Virus record (IMG/VR): IMGVR_UViG_3300035670_000259
Coordinates: 1-56,186 of that record
Direction: 5' to 3' (one strand)
Source of the DNA: a virus
Length of the DNA stretch: 56,186 nucleotides
In this document: in pieces, positions 36,277-44,075 of the stretch
Numbering within the stretch: the stretch's first letter is position 1
Layout: each line of letters begins with the position of its first letter
Program-made: the position numbers and the translations under genes
The notes under the pieces: model-generated
What the model was told of the DNA's origin: nothing
Database searches by the model: none
Seen by the model: the letters and a program-made list of their open reading frames with translations, nothing else

Positions 36277-36452
36277 TGCAAGACTTGTTTAGAATTGTAG
36301 AAATCTTAGACTCTATACTGGCAGCACAAGATCATGCTGAAGAGACTCGCAATCAGCTGGAAGCTATTCTAAAAGAAATTGACGAAAAAGAGAAAGAGCT
36401 GTATAACAGCTATCTTCAAGGTCAGCGTCTTCACGACGAAATTAAGTATTGA
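36276..36452 (+). CDS. Coiled-coil protein, 58 aa
   Basis: Heptad pattern throughout (LEAILKEIDEKEKELYNSYL). Followed by a terminator. Unknown. Confidence 0.6.
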   Translation: MQDLFRIVEILDSILAAQDHAEETRNQLEAILKEIDEKEKELYNSYLQGQRLHDEIKY

Positions 36453-36475
36453 CTAGTAACGCTACCATAGACTTT

Positions 36476-36502
36476 AAAAAGCCGCTAGACAGCGGCTTTT
36501 TT
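36476..36502 (+). terminator. Rho-independent terminator
   Basis: AAAAAGCCGCT pairs with AGCGGCTTTTTT around AGAC. Confidence 0.92.
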
Positions 36503-36532
36503 ATTTGGTATCTTTATATAAAGGAGAAAAAG

Positions 36533-36694
36533 ATGTATAAAGTTTATGTATATCGAAATGAGCCTTACGAGTTTATTGAGACCTTCACTATTAAAGCAGA
36601 GTCTTATTTAATTGCTTTGATAGACTCAGCTAAAGTAGTCAAGGAAAAATATAAAAACGCAAGGGTGGCTAAAGTAGAGCCTATATATAAATAA
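36533..36694 (+). CDS. Hypothetical protein, 53 aa
   Basis: AAGGAG then ATG 36533. Strand-helix-strand layout (YKVYVYRNEPYEF, IALIDSAKVVKEKY). Overlaps the next start by one base. Unknown. Confidence 0.6.
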   Translation: MYKVYVYRNEPYEFIETFTIKAESYLIALIDSAKVVKEKYKNARVAKVEPIYK

Positions 36695-36789
36695 TGCAAC
36701 CAGACTTTACACCTTTTTTCTTTGGAATCTTATTCGGAATTATTCTAGGCTATTCAGCCTCTTTAGCAACTATAGGAGTTTTCTGGTGA
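36694..36789 (+). CDS. Tiny membrane protein, 31 aa
   Basis: FFFGILFGIILGYSASLATI membrane span, short polar ends. Unknown. Confidence 0.5.
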   Translation: MQPDFTPFFFGILFGIILGYSASLATIGVFW

Positions 36790-36950
36790 CGCTTAAAGAA
36801 ACCTTTCTTTCTTATGTAGAGCTGCAGCGTAATGCAAATAACTATAAAGAAGCCTATGGTATAGACGACTATAGAACAGTTGATGCGTATGCTCGCGCAA
36901 ATCTAAAAAAACGAGAAATGTTAGAACTCATTGAGGCAGTGGAAAAATGA
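36786..36950 (+). CDS. Small helical protein, 54 aa
   Basis: GTG start at 36786, overlapping the upstream stop; ends in an ATGA overlap with the next gene. Helical, polar (VELQRNANNYKEAYG). Unknown. Confidence 0.5.
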   Translation: MTLKETFLSYVELQRNANNYKEAYGIDDYRTVDAYARANLKKREMLELIEAVEK

Positions 36951-37381
36951 ATATTCATCACCGTCCTATTTTTGATACAAAAGCTGTAGAGCAGCATTAT
37001 TCTGATAAAGATGGTGTGCCAGTTCACTATGTGTGTACTAGTGCACTTAATCATGGTACTGTGGCTGCTGATATTTTTTATCGTGAGACTCCTCACCCTG
37101 AATTTGGTAATCGTTACTTTGGTCTTTATAAGAATCCGCATTCAGACTACTCACAGATTATGATTACTAATGCAGATGTTATTGAAGAGCTTGAGTTCGG
37201 AATGAAAGAGGTAAACAATGAATGGCACTATAGTCAACATCGTCATGACTTTTATTCGGTTGGAGATGTATCTATTGATGGCGGTCGCGCTTATTTTCGC
37301 GTTGTAGGAGATGTGAAATTGCCTACTAAGTTTCTGAAAGTAAAAGACGGCAAGTTTGTAGAGATGGAAGAGGTGATGTAA
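36947..37381 (+). CDS. Hypothetical protein, 144 aa
   Basis: Aromatic and His-rich, beta-strand-rich (NRYFGLYKNPHSDYSQIMITN). No known family; not membrane. Confidence 0.65.
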   Translation: MNIHHRPIFDTKAVEQHYSDKDGVPVHYVCTSALNHGTVAADIFYRETPHPEFGNRYFGLYKNPHSDYSQIMITNADVIEELEFGMKEVNNEWHYSQHRHDFYSVGDVSIDGGRAYFRVVGDVKLPTKFLKVKDGKFVEMEEVM

Positions 37382-37557
37382 TGTGGGTACTTTTTATTCT
37401 GTCTTGGCCTATTGGCTTTGAAGAGCCTAAAGTTACTAGATACGCAGAGTTTGAAGTTTTTGAGAGCTGCGATCATGCTATGGCAGCTCTTGAAAATGCG
37501 TTTACTCAGAATGAAGTTGCTATTTGTCTAGAAGATACTACTTATAAAGGATACTAA
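37381..37557 (+). CDS. Hypothetical protein, 58 aa
   Basis: Short hydrophobic start (MWVLFILSWPIGF) then a ferredoxin-like alternation with two Cys. Possible signal sequence. Unknown. Confidence 0.55.
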   Translation: MWVLFILSWPIGFEEPKVTRYAEFEVFESCDHAMAALENAFTQNEVAICLEDTTYKGY

Positions 37558-37560
37558 GAA

Positions 37561-37740
37561 ATGAAGTTTATTAAAGAATCGTCGCATCCAGGCTTTAAAA
37601 AAGTTGAGGTGGAGCTGCACGAACACGCCAGTCTTGTAGAAGCTCTAGATGCTTTTACTGACTTTCTTCGTGCTTGTGGCTATGTAATTGAGTATGATAA
37701 AATGCTAGATCTAGTTGACGACTGGGATATCAATGAGTAA
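37561..37740 (+). CDS. Hypothetical acidic protein, 59 aa
   Basis: Helical core HASLVEALDAFTDFLRACGY, acidic end. Overlaps the next gene by 8 bases. Unknown. Confidence 0.6.
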   Translation: MKFIKESSHPGFKKVEVELHEHASLVEALDAFTDFLRACGYVIEYDKMLDLVDDWDINE

Positions 37741-37924
37741 TATACTTATTGTTGCTGCTAATGATCGTCTAAGCCGCTTTACTCGTAATATCATTGAATA
37801 CGCTCCTAGCGGGGTAACAGTTCGAGTAAAAGTGGCTACAGACTATATTAGTGGCTTTGAGCTTAATAATCTTATAGTGGATGAATCAGATGATACCGAA
37901 TATTTTAAAACACGATCTGACTAA
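37733..37924 (+). CDS. Hypothetical protein, 63 aa
   Basis: ATG 37733 (an earlier start lies in the upstream gene). MSNILIVAANDRLSRFTRN, mixed strands and helices. Unknown. Confidence 0.55.
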   Translation: MSNILIVAANDRLSRFTRNIIEYAPSGVTVRVKVATDYISGFELNNLIVDESDDTEYFKTRSD

Positions 37925-38351
37925 TATTGGATATCCTATGTTGTTTGGGTCACGTAGCATGGCTACTAGAGAGTCCAGCGATAGTTTTGATCCATCTCTC
38001 TATATTGGCACAAGAATCGCGCCTAATACAGATTGGGACTTTTCTCAACAGTATAGTGAGGAAGTTCATAACTATCTAGTATCAGCAGGGTATGAATGTC
38101 ATAAGGGTGGTGACTACTTTGATGATCTTACAGTAGCTGTTTACTCTAAGACTATTGACGATCATAAAGTACATGTGGTACTGCATAGAAACGAAGAACT
38201 ATTCAGACGTATTTGGAACAGCATCGACGCTGAGTTTTACTATAAGTACCTTTGGAAACGTTCTGGATTGTACCTATGTGATAGCCCACAAGGAATAAAG
38301 TATATGATTAGACAAATTATGAATCAACTATATCGTACAGGAGCTGCGTAA
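37881..38351 (+). CDS. Nucleotidyltransferase-fold protein
   Basis: 156 residues from ATG 37881 (or 37890). MLFGSRSMATRESSDS and NTDWDF follow the G-S-x(n)-D-x-D pattern of the polymerase-beta-like nucleotidyltransferase fold, with DDLTVAVYSK and KVHVVLH as later strands. Overlaps the previous gene by 44 bases. Substrate unknown; assignment moderate. Confidence 0.6.
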   Translation: MNQMIPNILKHDLTNIGYPMLFGSRSMATRESSDSFDPSLYIGTRIAPNTDWDFSQQYSEEVHNYLVSAGYECHKGGDYFDDLTVAVYSKTIDDHKVHVVLHRNEELFRRIWNSIDAEFYYKYLWKRSGLYLCDSPQGIKYMIRQIMNQLYRTGAA

Positions 38352-38542
38352 TGGCATTTTACACTTTGATCGGTCTCCTAGTAGTAGCAGCAGTTTTAGC
38401 CCTAGGAGTATATTGGGTAGCCACTAATCTTAGCTTCAAGCGTCAATCGGAACGCTACACCTATATGAAGGATGAAGCTGGTAATGATTATATTCGAGAT
38501 AACTCTGTAACGCCTAAGGATGAACCTGATGCAAAAACCTGA
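38351..38542 (+). CDS. Small membrane protein, 63 aa
   Basis: N-terminal span FYTLIGLLVVAAVLALGVYWVA then charged tail. Overlaps the SPFH gene by 23 bases, suggesting they act together at the membrane. Confidence 0.6.
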   Translation: MAFYTLIGLLVVAAVLALGVYWVATNLSFKRQSERYTYMKDEAGNDYIRDNSVTPKDEPDAKT

Positions 38543-39485
38543 ACGTTATGATTATAACACTCGTGCAGAGTACGAAGCTGCTCTTGCACAATATGAAACA
38601 AACTTGGGAAAAATGAAAATGAAAGCTGTTATTGGTGGTACTTTTGCTACTGTTATTGGTCTTGCTGCACTGACTGTGCTTGGCGGATCTTGGTATACTG
38701 TTGATGAGGGTTATCGAGGTGTAACTCTTCGTAACGGCGCTGTGACCGGAACTGCTGAACCAGGTCTTGGATTTAAGATGCCGTTGATTGACTCTGTGAT
38801 TGATATTAGTGTTCAGTCTCAAGCTCAACTATATGAAAATATTCTTGCATACTCTCGCGACCAGCAAACTGCAGGTCTGAGCCTATCTGTTAACTACCGC
38901 TTCCCTGCAGATCAGGTTGAGACTATCTACCGTGAATATGGCGGTGAAGCTGGCGTGATTTCTCGACTGCTGGATCGTCAAGTGCTTGAAGAAGTAAAGA
39001 ACGTCTTTGGTAAGTTTAATGCTTCTACTGCTATTCAGGAGCGGGAACGTCTTGCTGCAGAAACTCAGATGGCTATTCAACGCGCTGTGATCGGTCCTAT
39101 CATCGTTGAATCTGTTCAGATCGAGAACATTGACTTTAGCGATGCATATGAACAGTCGATTGAGGCTCGTATGCTTGCAGAAGTGGAAGTTCAAAAGGTT
39201 CGCCAGAACGCAGAACGTGAAAAGGTCACTGCAGAAATCACAGTGATTCAAGCTCAGGCAGAAGCTGACGCACAACTTGCTCGAGCAACTGCAGAAGCAG
39301 AAGCTACTCGTATCCGTGGTGAGGCAGAAGCTGCCGCAATTAAAGCAAAGAGTGAAGCCCTGAAAGATAATGCTGGTCTGATTGCTCTAACTCAGGCCGA
39401 ACGCTGGAATGGTGCACTGCCCACTACTATGATTCCAGGTTCGACTGTTCCTTTTATGGATGTTGCAACTAAACCTGCACAATAA
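38520..39485 (+). CDS. SPFH/Band 7 (prohibitin-like) membrane protein
   Basis: 321 residues (a start at 38529 is also possible). One membrane span at about 37-58, then the SPFH domain (TVDEGYRGVTLRNGAVTGTAEPGLGFKMPL, and SVNYRFPADQVETIYREYGG). A long Ala/Glu coiled coil (220-290) follows. Resembles HflK/HflC and prohibitins, which form membrane rings and control FtsH. Phage versions may shield phage proteins from proteolysis; inferred. Confidence 0.9.
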   Translation: MNLMQKPERYDYNTRAEYEAALAQYETNLGKMKMKAVIGGTFATVIGLAALTVLGGSWYTVDEGYRGVTLRNGAVTGTAEPGLGFKMPLIDSVIDISVQSQAQLYENILAYSRDQQTAGLSLSVNYRFPADQVETIYREYGGEAGVISRLLDRQVLEEVKNVFGKFNASTAIQERERLAAETQMAIQRAVIGPIIVESVQIENIDFSDAYEQSIEARMLAEVEVQKVRQNAEREKVTAEITVIQAQAEADAQLARATAEAEATRIRGEAEAAAIKAKSEALKDNAGLIALTQAERWNGALPTTMIPGSTVPFMDVATKPAQ

Positions 39486-39497
39486 ATAGAGTACTGT

Positions 39498-39523
39498 AAA
39501 AGAGCGCTTCGGCGCTCTTTTTT
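39498..39523 (+). terminator. Rho-independent terminator
   Basis: AAAAGAGCGC-TTCG-GCGCTCTTTT, UUCG tetraloop, symmetrical enough to work in both directions. Confidence 0.92.
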
Positions 39524-39524
39524 G

Positions 39525-39553
39525 TTGCTTAATGCCTATAGATGTGTTATTCT
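39525..39553 (+). promoter_or_regulatory. Sigma70-like promoter
   Basis: TTGCTT (39525-39530), 17 bases, TATTCT (39548-39553), just behind the terminator. Confidence 0.65.
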
Positions 39554-39574
39554 ACCTAAGATAAGGAGAGATCT

Positions 39575-39742
39575 ATGACCTGCCCACCCTGCAATAACGA
39601 CTGTAATCAAGGGCGTGACTGTCCTGTGAGGAAGAAATGGAATAAAGATGATATTATAGGATTACTTATCATAATTCCTATATTGGTGTTACTATGGGTT
39701 TTTTGCGGGGTAGCAGTATTTTATATACTTAATGCGGCGTAA
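39575..39742 (+). CDS. Small Cys-rich membrane protein, 55 aa
   Basis: AAGGAG then ATG. MTCPPCNNDCNQGRDCPVRKKW is a Cys-rich head of the type (C..NCNQGR.C) seen across many phages, followed by a membrane span (IIGLLIIIPILVLLWVFCG). Function unknown. Confidence 0.7.
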   Translation: MTCPPCNNDCNQGRDCPVRKKWNKDDIIGLLIIIPILVLLWVFCGVAVFYILNAA

Positions 39743-39744
39743 TA

Positions 39745-40080
39745 ATGACTAATGAAGAACTGATTGCTTTAGCAAAGACTATGCTCGTTGAAAGCGAAGT
39801 ATGGATCAAAGAACAAGGTGGTGAGACTGTCAATCCAGGGCTCATGCCAAAGATGATTAAGAGTCTCGAAGAATTAATTGCTGAAAATACTAGACTACGT
39901 GCTCAATGTGAAGGGCTTGCACAAGCGGCTATAAACAATGGGCAGGCTCTTATTATCACAGAATCCAAACTGGCGAAGGCGGTGGAGGCGCTGCGGGGCG
40001 ACCCGTGGACCATTGGTTGGAAGAAATGGAATGAGCGCGCCCGCACCACGCTGGCCGAGATTGAGGGAGAGAAGACATGA
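39745..40080 (+). CDS. Chimeric protein at the edge of a GC-rich patch
   Basis: 111 residues. The first 70 codons match the AT-rich phage; from about 39963 codons turn GC-rich. Reads MTNEELIALAKTM, a coiled-coil middle, then KLAKAVEAL and WKKWNERARTTLAEIEG. The last part resembles the end of the gene at 40268. Looks like in-frame recombination between two related genes. Function unknown. Confidence 0.7.
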   Translation: MTNEELIALAKTMLVESEVWIKEQGGETVNPGLMPKMIKSLEELIAENTRLRAQCEGLAQAAINNGQALIITESKLAKAVEALRGDPWTIGWKKWNERARTTLAEIEGEKT

Positions 40081-40735
40081 CCACCCCAGACAAACGGATG
40101 CACTTCCGCTGCGGCGTGTGCGAGAAATGCTTCAGCACCGAGGCCGTCTTCCCGATGGACGTGCGGAAGCTGACCAAGCTGGTGCGGGAAACCAAATGCC
40201 CGAACTGCGGGGCCGGGTCGAAGCGGCTGTATCTGCGGGCAAATGTGAACATGGAGGAGGGGAAGACATGACTGACGAAGAACTGGTGAAGGCGCTGCGC
40301 TGGAAAGCTGGTGCATATGCAAAACAAGCAGCCGACCGCATCGAGCAACTTGTTGCGATTAATGAAGCCGCCCGTGCTGACGCCAAGGAGGCCGAGGCTT
40401 ATGCGGAGGAGTTGGAGCGCGACCTCAACATCTGCCGTATGGCTCAGGTCGTGATGGACAACACCGTTGCTGAGTTGGAGAAGGAGAACACAAGGCTTTC
40501 CGGCTTGATGTCAGAGCGCGGTCAGATGTTGCGGAGATATGACCAAATGGTTGTTGACGGTGCAAAAAGAGAGGAGGCGTGGAAAGCCAAGCTGGCGAAG
40601 GCGGTGGAGGCAGCGGAAGAAATGTCTGCGGCGTTCTACTCCGACGGAAACGTGACCGAACGTCATCTTAAGGCGTGCAAGGCAGGGGTAAAGCTGGCCG
40701 CCACCCTCGCAGAGATCAAAGGAGGAATCTATGAC
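39963..40735. mobile_element. GC-rich patch acquired from another phage
   Basis: Much higher GC than either flank. Near-identical 23-base direct repeats sit at 39967-39989 and 40589-40611 (one mismatch), encoding LAKAVEA in both genes. No transposase; the repeat points to homologous exchange. Confidence 0.65.
40077..40271 (+). CDS. Zinc-ribbon protein, 64 aa
   Basis: CGVCEKCF and CPNCGAG are two C-x-x-C knuckles 30 residues apart. GC-rich codons. ATGA overlaps at both ends. Possible nucleic-acid binding. Confidence 0.65.
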   Translation: MTTPDKRMHFRCGVCEKCFSTEAVFPMDVRKLTKLVRETKCPNCGAGSKRLYLRANVNMEEGKT

Positions 40736-40738
40736 TGA
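40268..40738 (+). CDS. Coiled-coil phage protein, 156 aa
   Basis: ATG 40268; the frame is open far upstream but without a start of merit. MTDEELVKALRWKAG...AADRIEQL is the start of a family frequent in alphaproteobacterial phages; central coiled coil (AELEKENTRLSG) and LAKAVEAAEEM end. Function unknown. Confidence 0.7.
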   Translation: MTDEELVKALRWKAGAYAKQAADRIEQLVAINEAARADAKEAEAYAEELERDLNICRMAQVVMDNTVAELEKENTRLSGLMSERGQMLRRYDQMVVDGAKREEAWKAKLAKAVEAAEEMSAAFYSDGNVTERHLKACKAGVKLAATLAEIKGGIYD

Positions 40739-41114
40739 CCCACTACCAAGAAATAAGTGTATTGTATCAGGCTGTAGCAATCACAAGCATGAAGGATTGT
40801 TTGTAGGCGATTTGTGCGGTCCGTGCTTTCAAATGCTAACTAGCGGAGACACTAACTATGGCAACACGTTTATTCATGAACTGCAGGCTCGTGTAAAAAT
40901 GCTAGAACGTGCTATGGAAGCCTACGAACGAGAACGTAACCGCTATCGCCACGCTAATCCAGAATATACTGGAGCATACTTCTTATCTGGCGGGCATGGT
41001 GACTTTGACAGCAACTGCCTTCCGCAATACGTTCGCATCGTACCAGCTTATGGCTGTGCATGGGAGCAAGTGTATGAAAAAACCGACCGCACTATCAGCT
41101 ACGAGGGATCATGA
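40731..41114 (+). CDS. Zinc-knuckle phage protein, 127 aa
   Basis: CIVSGCSNHKHEGLFVGDLCGPCFQML carries four Cys and two His of a small zinc site, a family often seen in phage early regions. Coiled coil follows. AT-rich codons again, so the GC-rich patch ends here. Unknown function. Confidence 0.7.
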   Translation: MTDPLPRNKCIVSGCSNHKHEGLFVGDLCGPCFQMLTSGDTNYGNTFIHELQARVKMLERAMEAYERERNRYRHANPEYTGAYFLSGGHGDFDSNCLPQYVRIVPAYGCAWEQVYEKTDRTISYEGS

Positions 41115-41482
41115 ACGAGTTTAGAATACTAGTGTGTGGTGGGCGAGACTACTCAGACGCTGAGAGCTTAAACGCTACCCTAGATAACATTATAGCGAAT
41201 ATAAAATCTATGGCGAGCGGTCAAAGCGTCAGACTTATTCATGGAGCTGCACGAGGAGCAGACTCACTAGCTGCCGCTTGGGCTTCTTCAAGAGGCATTG
41301 CCGCTACTGCATATCCAGCTAACTGGAATCTATACGGTCGTAGTGCAGGATACGTCAGAAATACTCAAATGCTAGAAGAAGGTCAACCACATCTTGTAGT
41401 TGCATTTCCAGGCGGAGCTGGCACTGCGATGATGACTCGCATAGCCCGTAGCGCTGGGGTTACTGTAAAGGAAGTAAAATGA
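41111..41482 (+). CDS. SLOG-family protein (DUF2493/YspA-like)
   Basis: 123 residues. ILVCGGRDYSD, LIHGAARGADSLAAAWA, YPANWNLYGRSAGYVRNTQML and VAFPGGAGTAMM are the Rossmann blocks of DUF2493, a SLOG relative proposed to bind nucleotide-derived ligands. Might sense or sequester a defence signal; inferred. Confidence 0.88.
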   Translation: MNEFRILVCGGRDYSDAESLNATLDNIIANIKSMASGQSVRLIHGAARGADSLAAAWASSRGIAATAYPANWNLYGRSAGYVRNTQMLEEGQPHLVVAFPGGAGTAMMTRIARSAGVTVKEVK

Positions 41483-41673
41483 TACTAGTAGTAACACATT
41501 ATCAGGATCGTGACTATCATGATGCGTATGGTAAAGTAACTGAACGAGCAGGAACATATGTTTCTCATGGAATTGATACTGAAAGCGGACGAACAGTAAT
41601 TCTTCCGTGTGAGCGCTGGGAAAATTTTAGGCATAAGTGTATAAGCTATGAAGGCGAATGGTACTTAAAATGA
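41479..41673 (+). CDS. Hypothetical protein, 64 aa
   Basis: ATGA overlap with the SLOG gene. Strand-rich (MILVVTHYQDRDYHDAYG). Unknown. Confidence 0.6.
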   Translation: MILVVTHYQDRDYHDAYGKVTERAGTYVSHGIDTESGRTVILPCERWENFRHKCISYEGEWYLK

Positions 41674-42122
41674 AGATTGAAACTAAACAAGTATACATTT
41701 CAGACGATGGCAAAACTTTTTCTAGCGCTGCAGAGTGTGAAGCGCATGAAGCAGAACAACTTAAGCGCAAACAAGCTCTAGTTAATCTACGTGTGTGGAG
41801 CGTAGCACACGGGTTTGACGCTACTGAAGGTCGCGGATATTTTGCCAGAACTATCATTGTTACAGATGCTACCCAACCAGTGCTAATTCAGTGGTGCCTA
41901 GATAAGTTTGGGCCTCCTCTAGATTCATGGTATGGCAATGGTTTTTATGAGTGCTGGGATTTACATAAAACTGATAGAGATGTAGATTGGGCTGTTCAAC
42001 AAAAAGATAAAGTGCCTTTTAGTTACCACTCTAAAACTGCGCTCGTAGTAGTATCAAAATCTGACTGGACTTGGGCTGGATTGCCTAAGTCTGAACATCC
42101 TTGGCCGAGGAAAAATAAATGA
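41670..42122 (+). CDS. Hypothetical protein, 150 aa
   Basis: Start at ATG 41670. N-terminal KQVYISDDGKTFSSAAECEAHE resembles a short phage motif found near the start of many early proteins; Trp-rich C-terminus. Unknown. Confidence 0.65.
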   Translation: MKIETKQVYISDDGKTFSSAAECEAHEAEQLKRKQALVNLRVWSVAHGFDATEGRGYFARTIIVTDATQPVLIQWCLDKFGPPLDSWYGNGFYECWDLHKTDRDVDWAVQQKDKVPFSYHSKTALVVVSKSDWTWAGLPKSEHPWPRKNK

Positions 42123-42319
42123 GTGAACATAATCCATTTTTAGACTGCGAAGCATATGTTTCAGAGCATGGAACCGGTTGGGGTGTTCGATCGAAGTATT
42201 TTAATGTCCCAGCCCAAAACGAAGGTGTTGCAAATCGAATTGCAGAACTGATTCAACTAGCATATATGGCTGGTAGAGAAGATACTCAAAATGAAATTAA
42301 AAAGGCATTAGGAATGTAA
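42119..42319 (+). CDS. Hypothetical protein, 66 aa
   Basis: ATGA overlap. C-terminal helix LIQLAYMAGREDTQNEIKKAL, typical of small phage proteins with an A-Y-x-A-G-R motif. Unknown. Confidence 0.6.
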   Translation: MSEHNPFLDCEAYVSEHGTGWGVRSKYFNVPAQNEGVANRIAELIQLAYMAGREDTQNEIKKALGM

Positions 42320-42320
42320 A

Positions 42321-42503
42321 ATGATTAAACTACTAGACAATCTTATTGACCAACTTCCCGCTATTCTACTTGCAGCTGTATCAGTGTTCTTTTTATGGGG
42401 TCTTGGATATTTGATTTTGGCTGATATGGAAGATAAGAAGGTATTTATGGAGCAGTGTGTTGCTGCTGGAAATCAGTATGTTAATGGAAGTTGTGTAAAA
42501 TGA
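42321..42503 (+). CDS. Small membrane protein, 60 aa
   Basis: One span (LPAILLAAVSVFFLWGLGYLIL), then CVAAGNQYVNGSCVK with two Cys that could form a periplasmic disulfide. Unknown. Confidence 0.6.
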   Translation: MIKLLDNLIDQLPAILLAAVSVFFLWGLGYLILADMEDKKVFMEQCVAAGNQYVNGSCVK

Positions 42504-42922
42504 AACCGTTCAAAGTTAACCGTAACTCTTGGCACTATAAGCTGAACCGTAAGTTCTTCAACACTCGGGGTGATAATGATTACTACATGCATGATAGTTG
42601 GGAACCTCGCCACAACAACTTCTGTGCATACTGGCGAGCTACTATGTTCCGTCTATTGTTCGCAACTCTCTTAATTATTGGAGCTGGCGCATTTTTGTTT
42701 ATGCTAGGTGATGGAATCTACCATCATCCTCTTGACTTTCTTATTACTGTTAGTCTTATTGTAGGCACGTTTGCTACTTTTGTATTGATTATCGTTCTCT
42801 CTGAGCTGCTCAAAAGTGCTATAGCTAAGCGTGGGGATCAACCCGCTGCCTCAGAATCTCTGTTCGTTCAGCGTTACCGTGCATATAAGTCTAAAGTCTG
42901 TCCTGGAGTAGAGTATGACTAA
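42500..42922 (+). CDS. Two-span membrane protein, 140 aa
   Basis: ATG 42500, ATGA overlap. Polar head with WEPRHNNFCAYWRATM, then two spans (LLFATLLIIGAGAFLFML and LITVSLIVGTFATFVLIIVL). This layout recurs in phage early regions; function unknown. Confidence 0.65.
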   Translation: MKPFKVNRNSWHYKLNRKFFNTRGDNDYYMHDSWEPRHNNFCAYWRATMFRLLFATLLIIGAGAFLFMLGDGIYHHPLDFLITVSLIVGTFATFVLIIVLSELLKSAIAKRGDQPAASESLFVQRYRAYKSKVCPGVEYD

Positions 42923-43277
42923 GATCTTTGTGTTTGGTAGCAACCTTGCAGGACGGCATGGAAAAGGTGCAGCGCTATATGCTCGTAAGCACTACGGCGC
43001 CGAGTATGGAGTAGGTGTTGGTCAGACTGGATGTGCATATGCTTTGCCGACTAAAGGTTATAACCTAGAGACTCTAAGTATTGGTACTATCGAAGGCCAT
43101 ATCAAAGACTTTATTGAATATGCAGAGGCACATCCTGATGATGAGTTTCTGCTGACTCCTATTGGTTGCGGTCTTGCTGGATACCGTCGTGATCAGATCA
43201 AGCCGCTTATTGAAAAGTATAACCGCCCTTCTAACGTGATCTACACCAAAGAATGGGAAGATGAGGATATCAACTAA
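42915..43277 (+). CDS. Macro-domain-like protein
   Basis: 120 residues. FGSNLAGRHGKGAALYA, YALPTKGYN and LLTPIGCGLAGYRRDQI fit a phage family related to macro (ADP-ribose-binding) domains. Could remove or bind ADP-ribose marks or NAD-derived signals used in anti-phage defence; inferred. Confidence 0.75.
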   Translation: MTKIFVFGSNLAGRHGKGAALYARKHYGAEYGVGVGQTGCAYALPTKGYNLETLSIGTIEGHIKDFIEYAEAHPDDEFLLTPIGCGLAGYRRDQIKPLIEKYNRPSNVIYTKEWEDEDIN

Positions 43278-43468
43278 TGTTTGACTTTGGAAAAGCTATT
43301 GAAGGCTTATTTTATGCGTTCTTTACTGCTATTGCAGCTGCAATTGTTCTTGCAGCATACGTGCTATGGCAAGCGTTTTTCTCGTTGACTCCTTGGGATG
43401 TATGTGCTAAGATGGAAACAGATGAAACAAAAGTTCAATGTATGAACGCTCACTACGAAGGAGATTAA
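43277..43468 (+). CDS. Small membrane protein, 63 aa
   Basis: Span FYAFFTAIAAAIVLAAYVLWQAF then VCAKMETDETKVQCMNAHY with two Cys outside. Unknown. Confidence 0.6.
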   Translation: MFDFGKAIEGLFYAFFTAIAAAIVLAAYVLWQAFFSLTPWDVCAKMETDETKVQCMNAHYEGD

Positions 43469-43469
43469 T

Positions 43470-43553
43470 ATGTTTGCCTCTATCGTTGCTACAGTGCTTG
43501 TAGTTATTATGCTTGCACTATGTAATCCTTCAGAGTTTGATAGGAGAGACTGA
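43470..43553 (+). CDS. Tiny membrane protein, 27 aa
   Basis: GGAG then ATG 43470; MFASIVATVLVVIMLALCN span, polar end. Last base shared with the next start. Confidence 0.5.
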   Translation: MFASIVATVLVVIMLALCNPSEFDRRD

Positions 43554-43717
43554 TGATTAGGCTGTTACAATACATTGTCTCTGGCTGCTCGCATAAGTGG
43601 AAAACGATTGATGTAAGCCCTTTCTCTTGGAAGTCTGATATTTCAGAGGGTCGAGGTACACGATACACTCTGTGTTGTGAGAAGTGCGGAAAGATTACAA
43701 AAAAGGACATCAAATGA
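43553..43717 (+). CDS. Small zinc-knuckle protein, 54 aa
   Basis: SGCSHKW and LCCEKCGKIT give Cys/His ligands of a small zinc ribbon, a pattern common in short phage proteins. ATGA overlap with next gene. Confidence 0.6.
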   Translation: MIRLLQYIVSGCSHKWKTIDVSPFSWKSDISEGRGTRYTLCCEKCGKITKKDIK

Positions 43718-43890
43718 GCTATATAGCATACTTGTGTTTTCCTACGCAACCGTGGGATGAAGATGATGAAGATAGTGAACCAGTGATCAAATTTGAAGAA
43801 CCAAACAGGTGGATGTACGAAAAAGTCATTGCGATTCAATTTAGTGTTCTTCACCAATGGACGGACAAAGATAAAGAGCTGTATAAATGA
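43714..43890 (+). CDS. Hypothetical acidic protein, 58 aa
   Basis: ATG 43714. Acidic loop (DEDDEDSEP) and aromatic ends. Unknown. Confidence 0.55.
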   Translation: MSYIAYLCFPTQPWDEDDEDSEPVIKFEEPNRWMYEKVIAIQFSVLHQWTDKDKELYK

Positions 43891-44075
43891 CGTTTGATGA
43901 ATGGTTAGACGAAATAGAGGTATTTTCTGCGCGGAGAGAACGTCTTAATGAAGATGTAAATTTTGAGGCAGTAATGACGGGTAATATGTCTCATAGTCTT
44001 GCGCGGAATCGTATGTATGTGTGGTTAGAAGCTGCATATAATGTTGGTTATGAGGCTGGAAAGGGTAATAAATGA
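43887..44075 (+). CDS. Hypothetical helical protein, 62 aa
   Basis: MTFDEWLDEIEVFSARRER start and AAYNVGYEAGKGNK end, a typical small phage protein. ATGA overlaps on both sides. Confidence 0.6.
   Translation: MTFDEWLDEIEVFSARRERLNEDVNFEAVMTGNMSHSLARNRMYVWLEAAYNVGYEAGKGNK

Noticed and set aside
39938-40267. Upstream extension of the coiled-coil gene at 40268
   Set aside because: Open frame without a start of merit, overlapping two real genes in other frames; ATG 40268 has a ribosome site and ATGA overlap.
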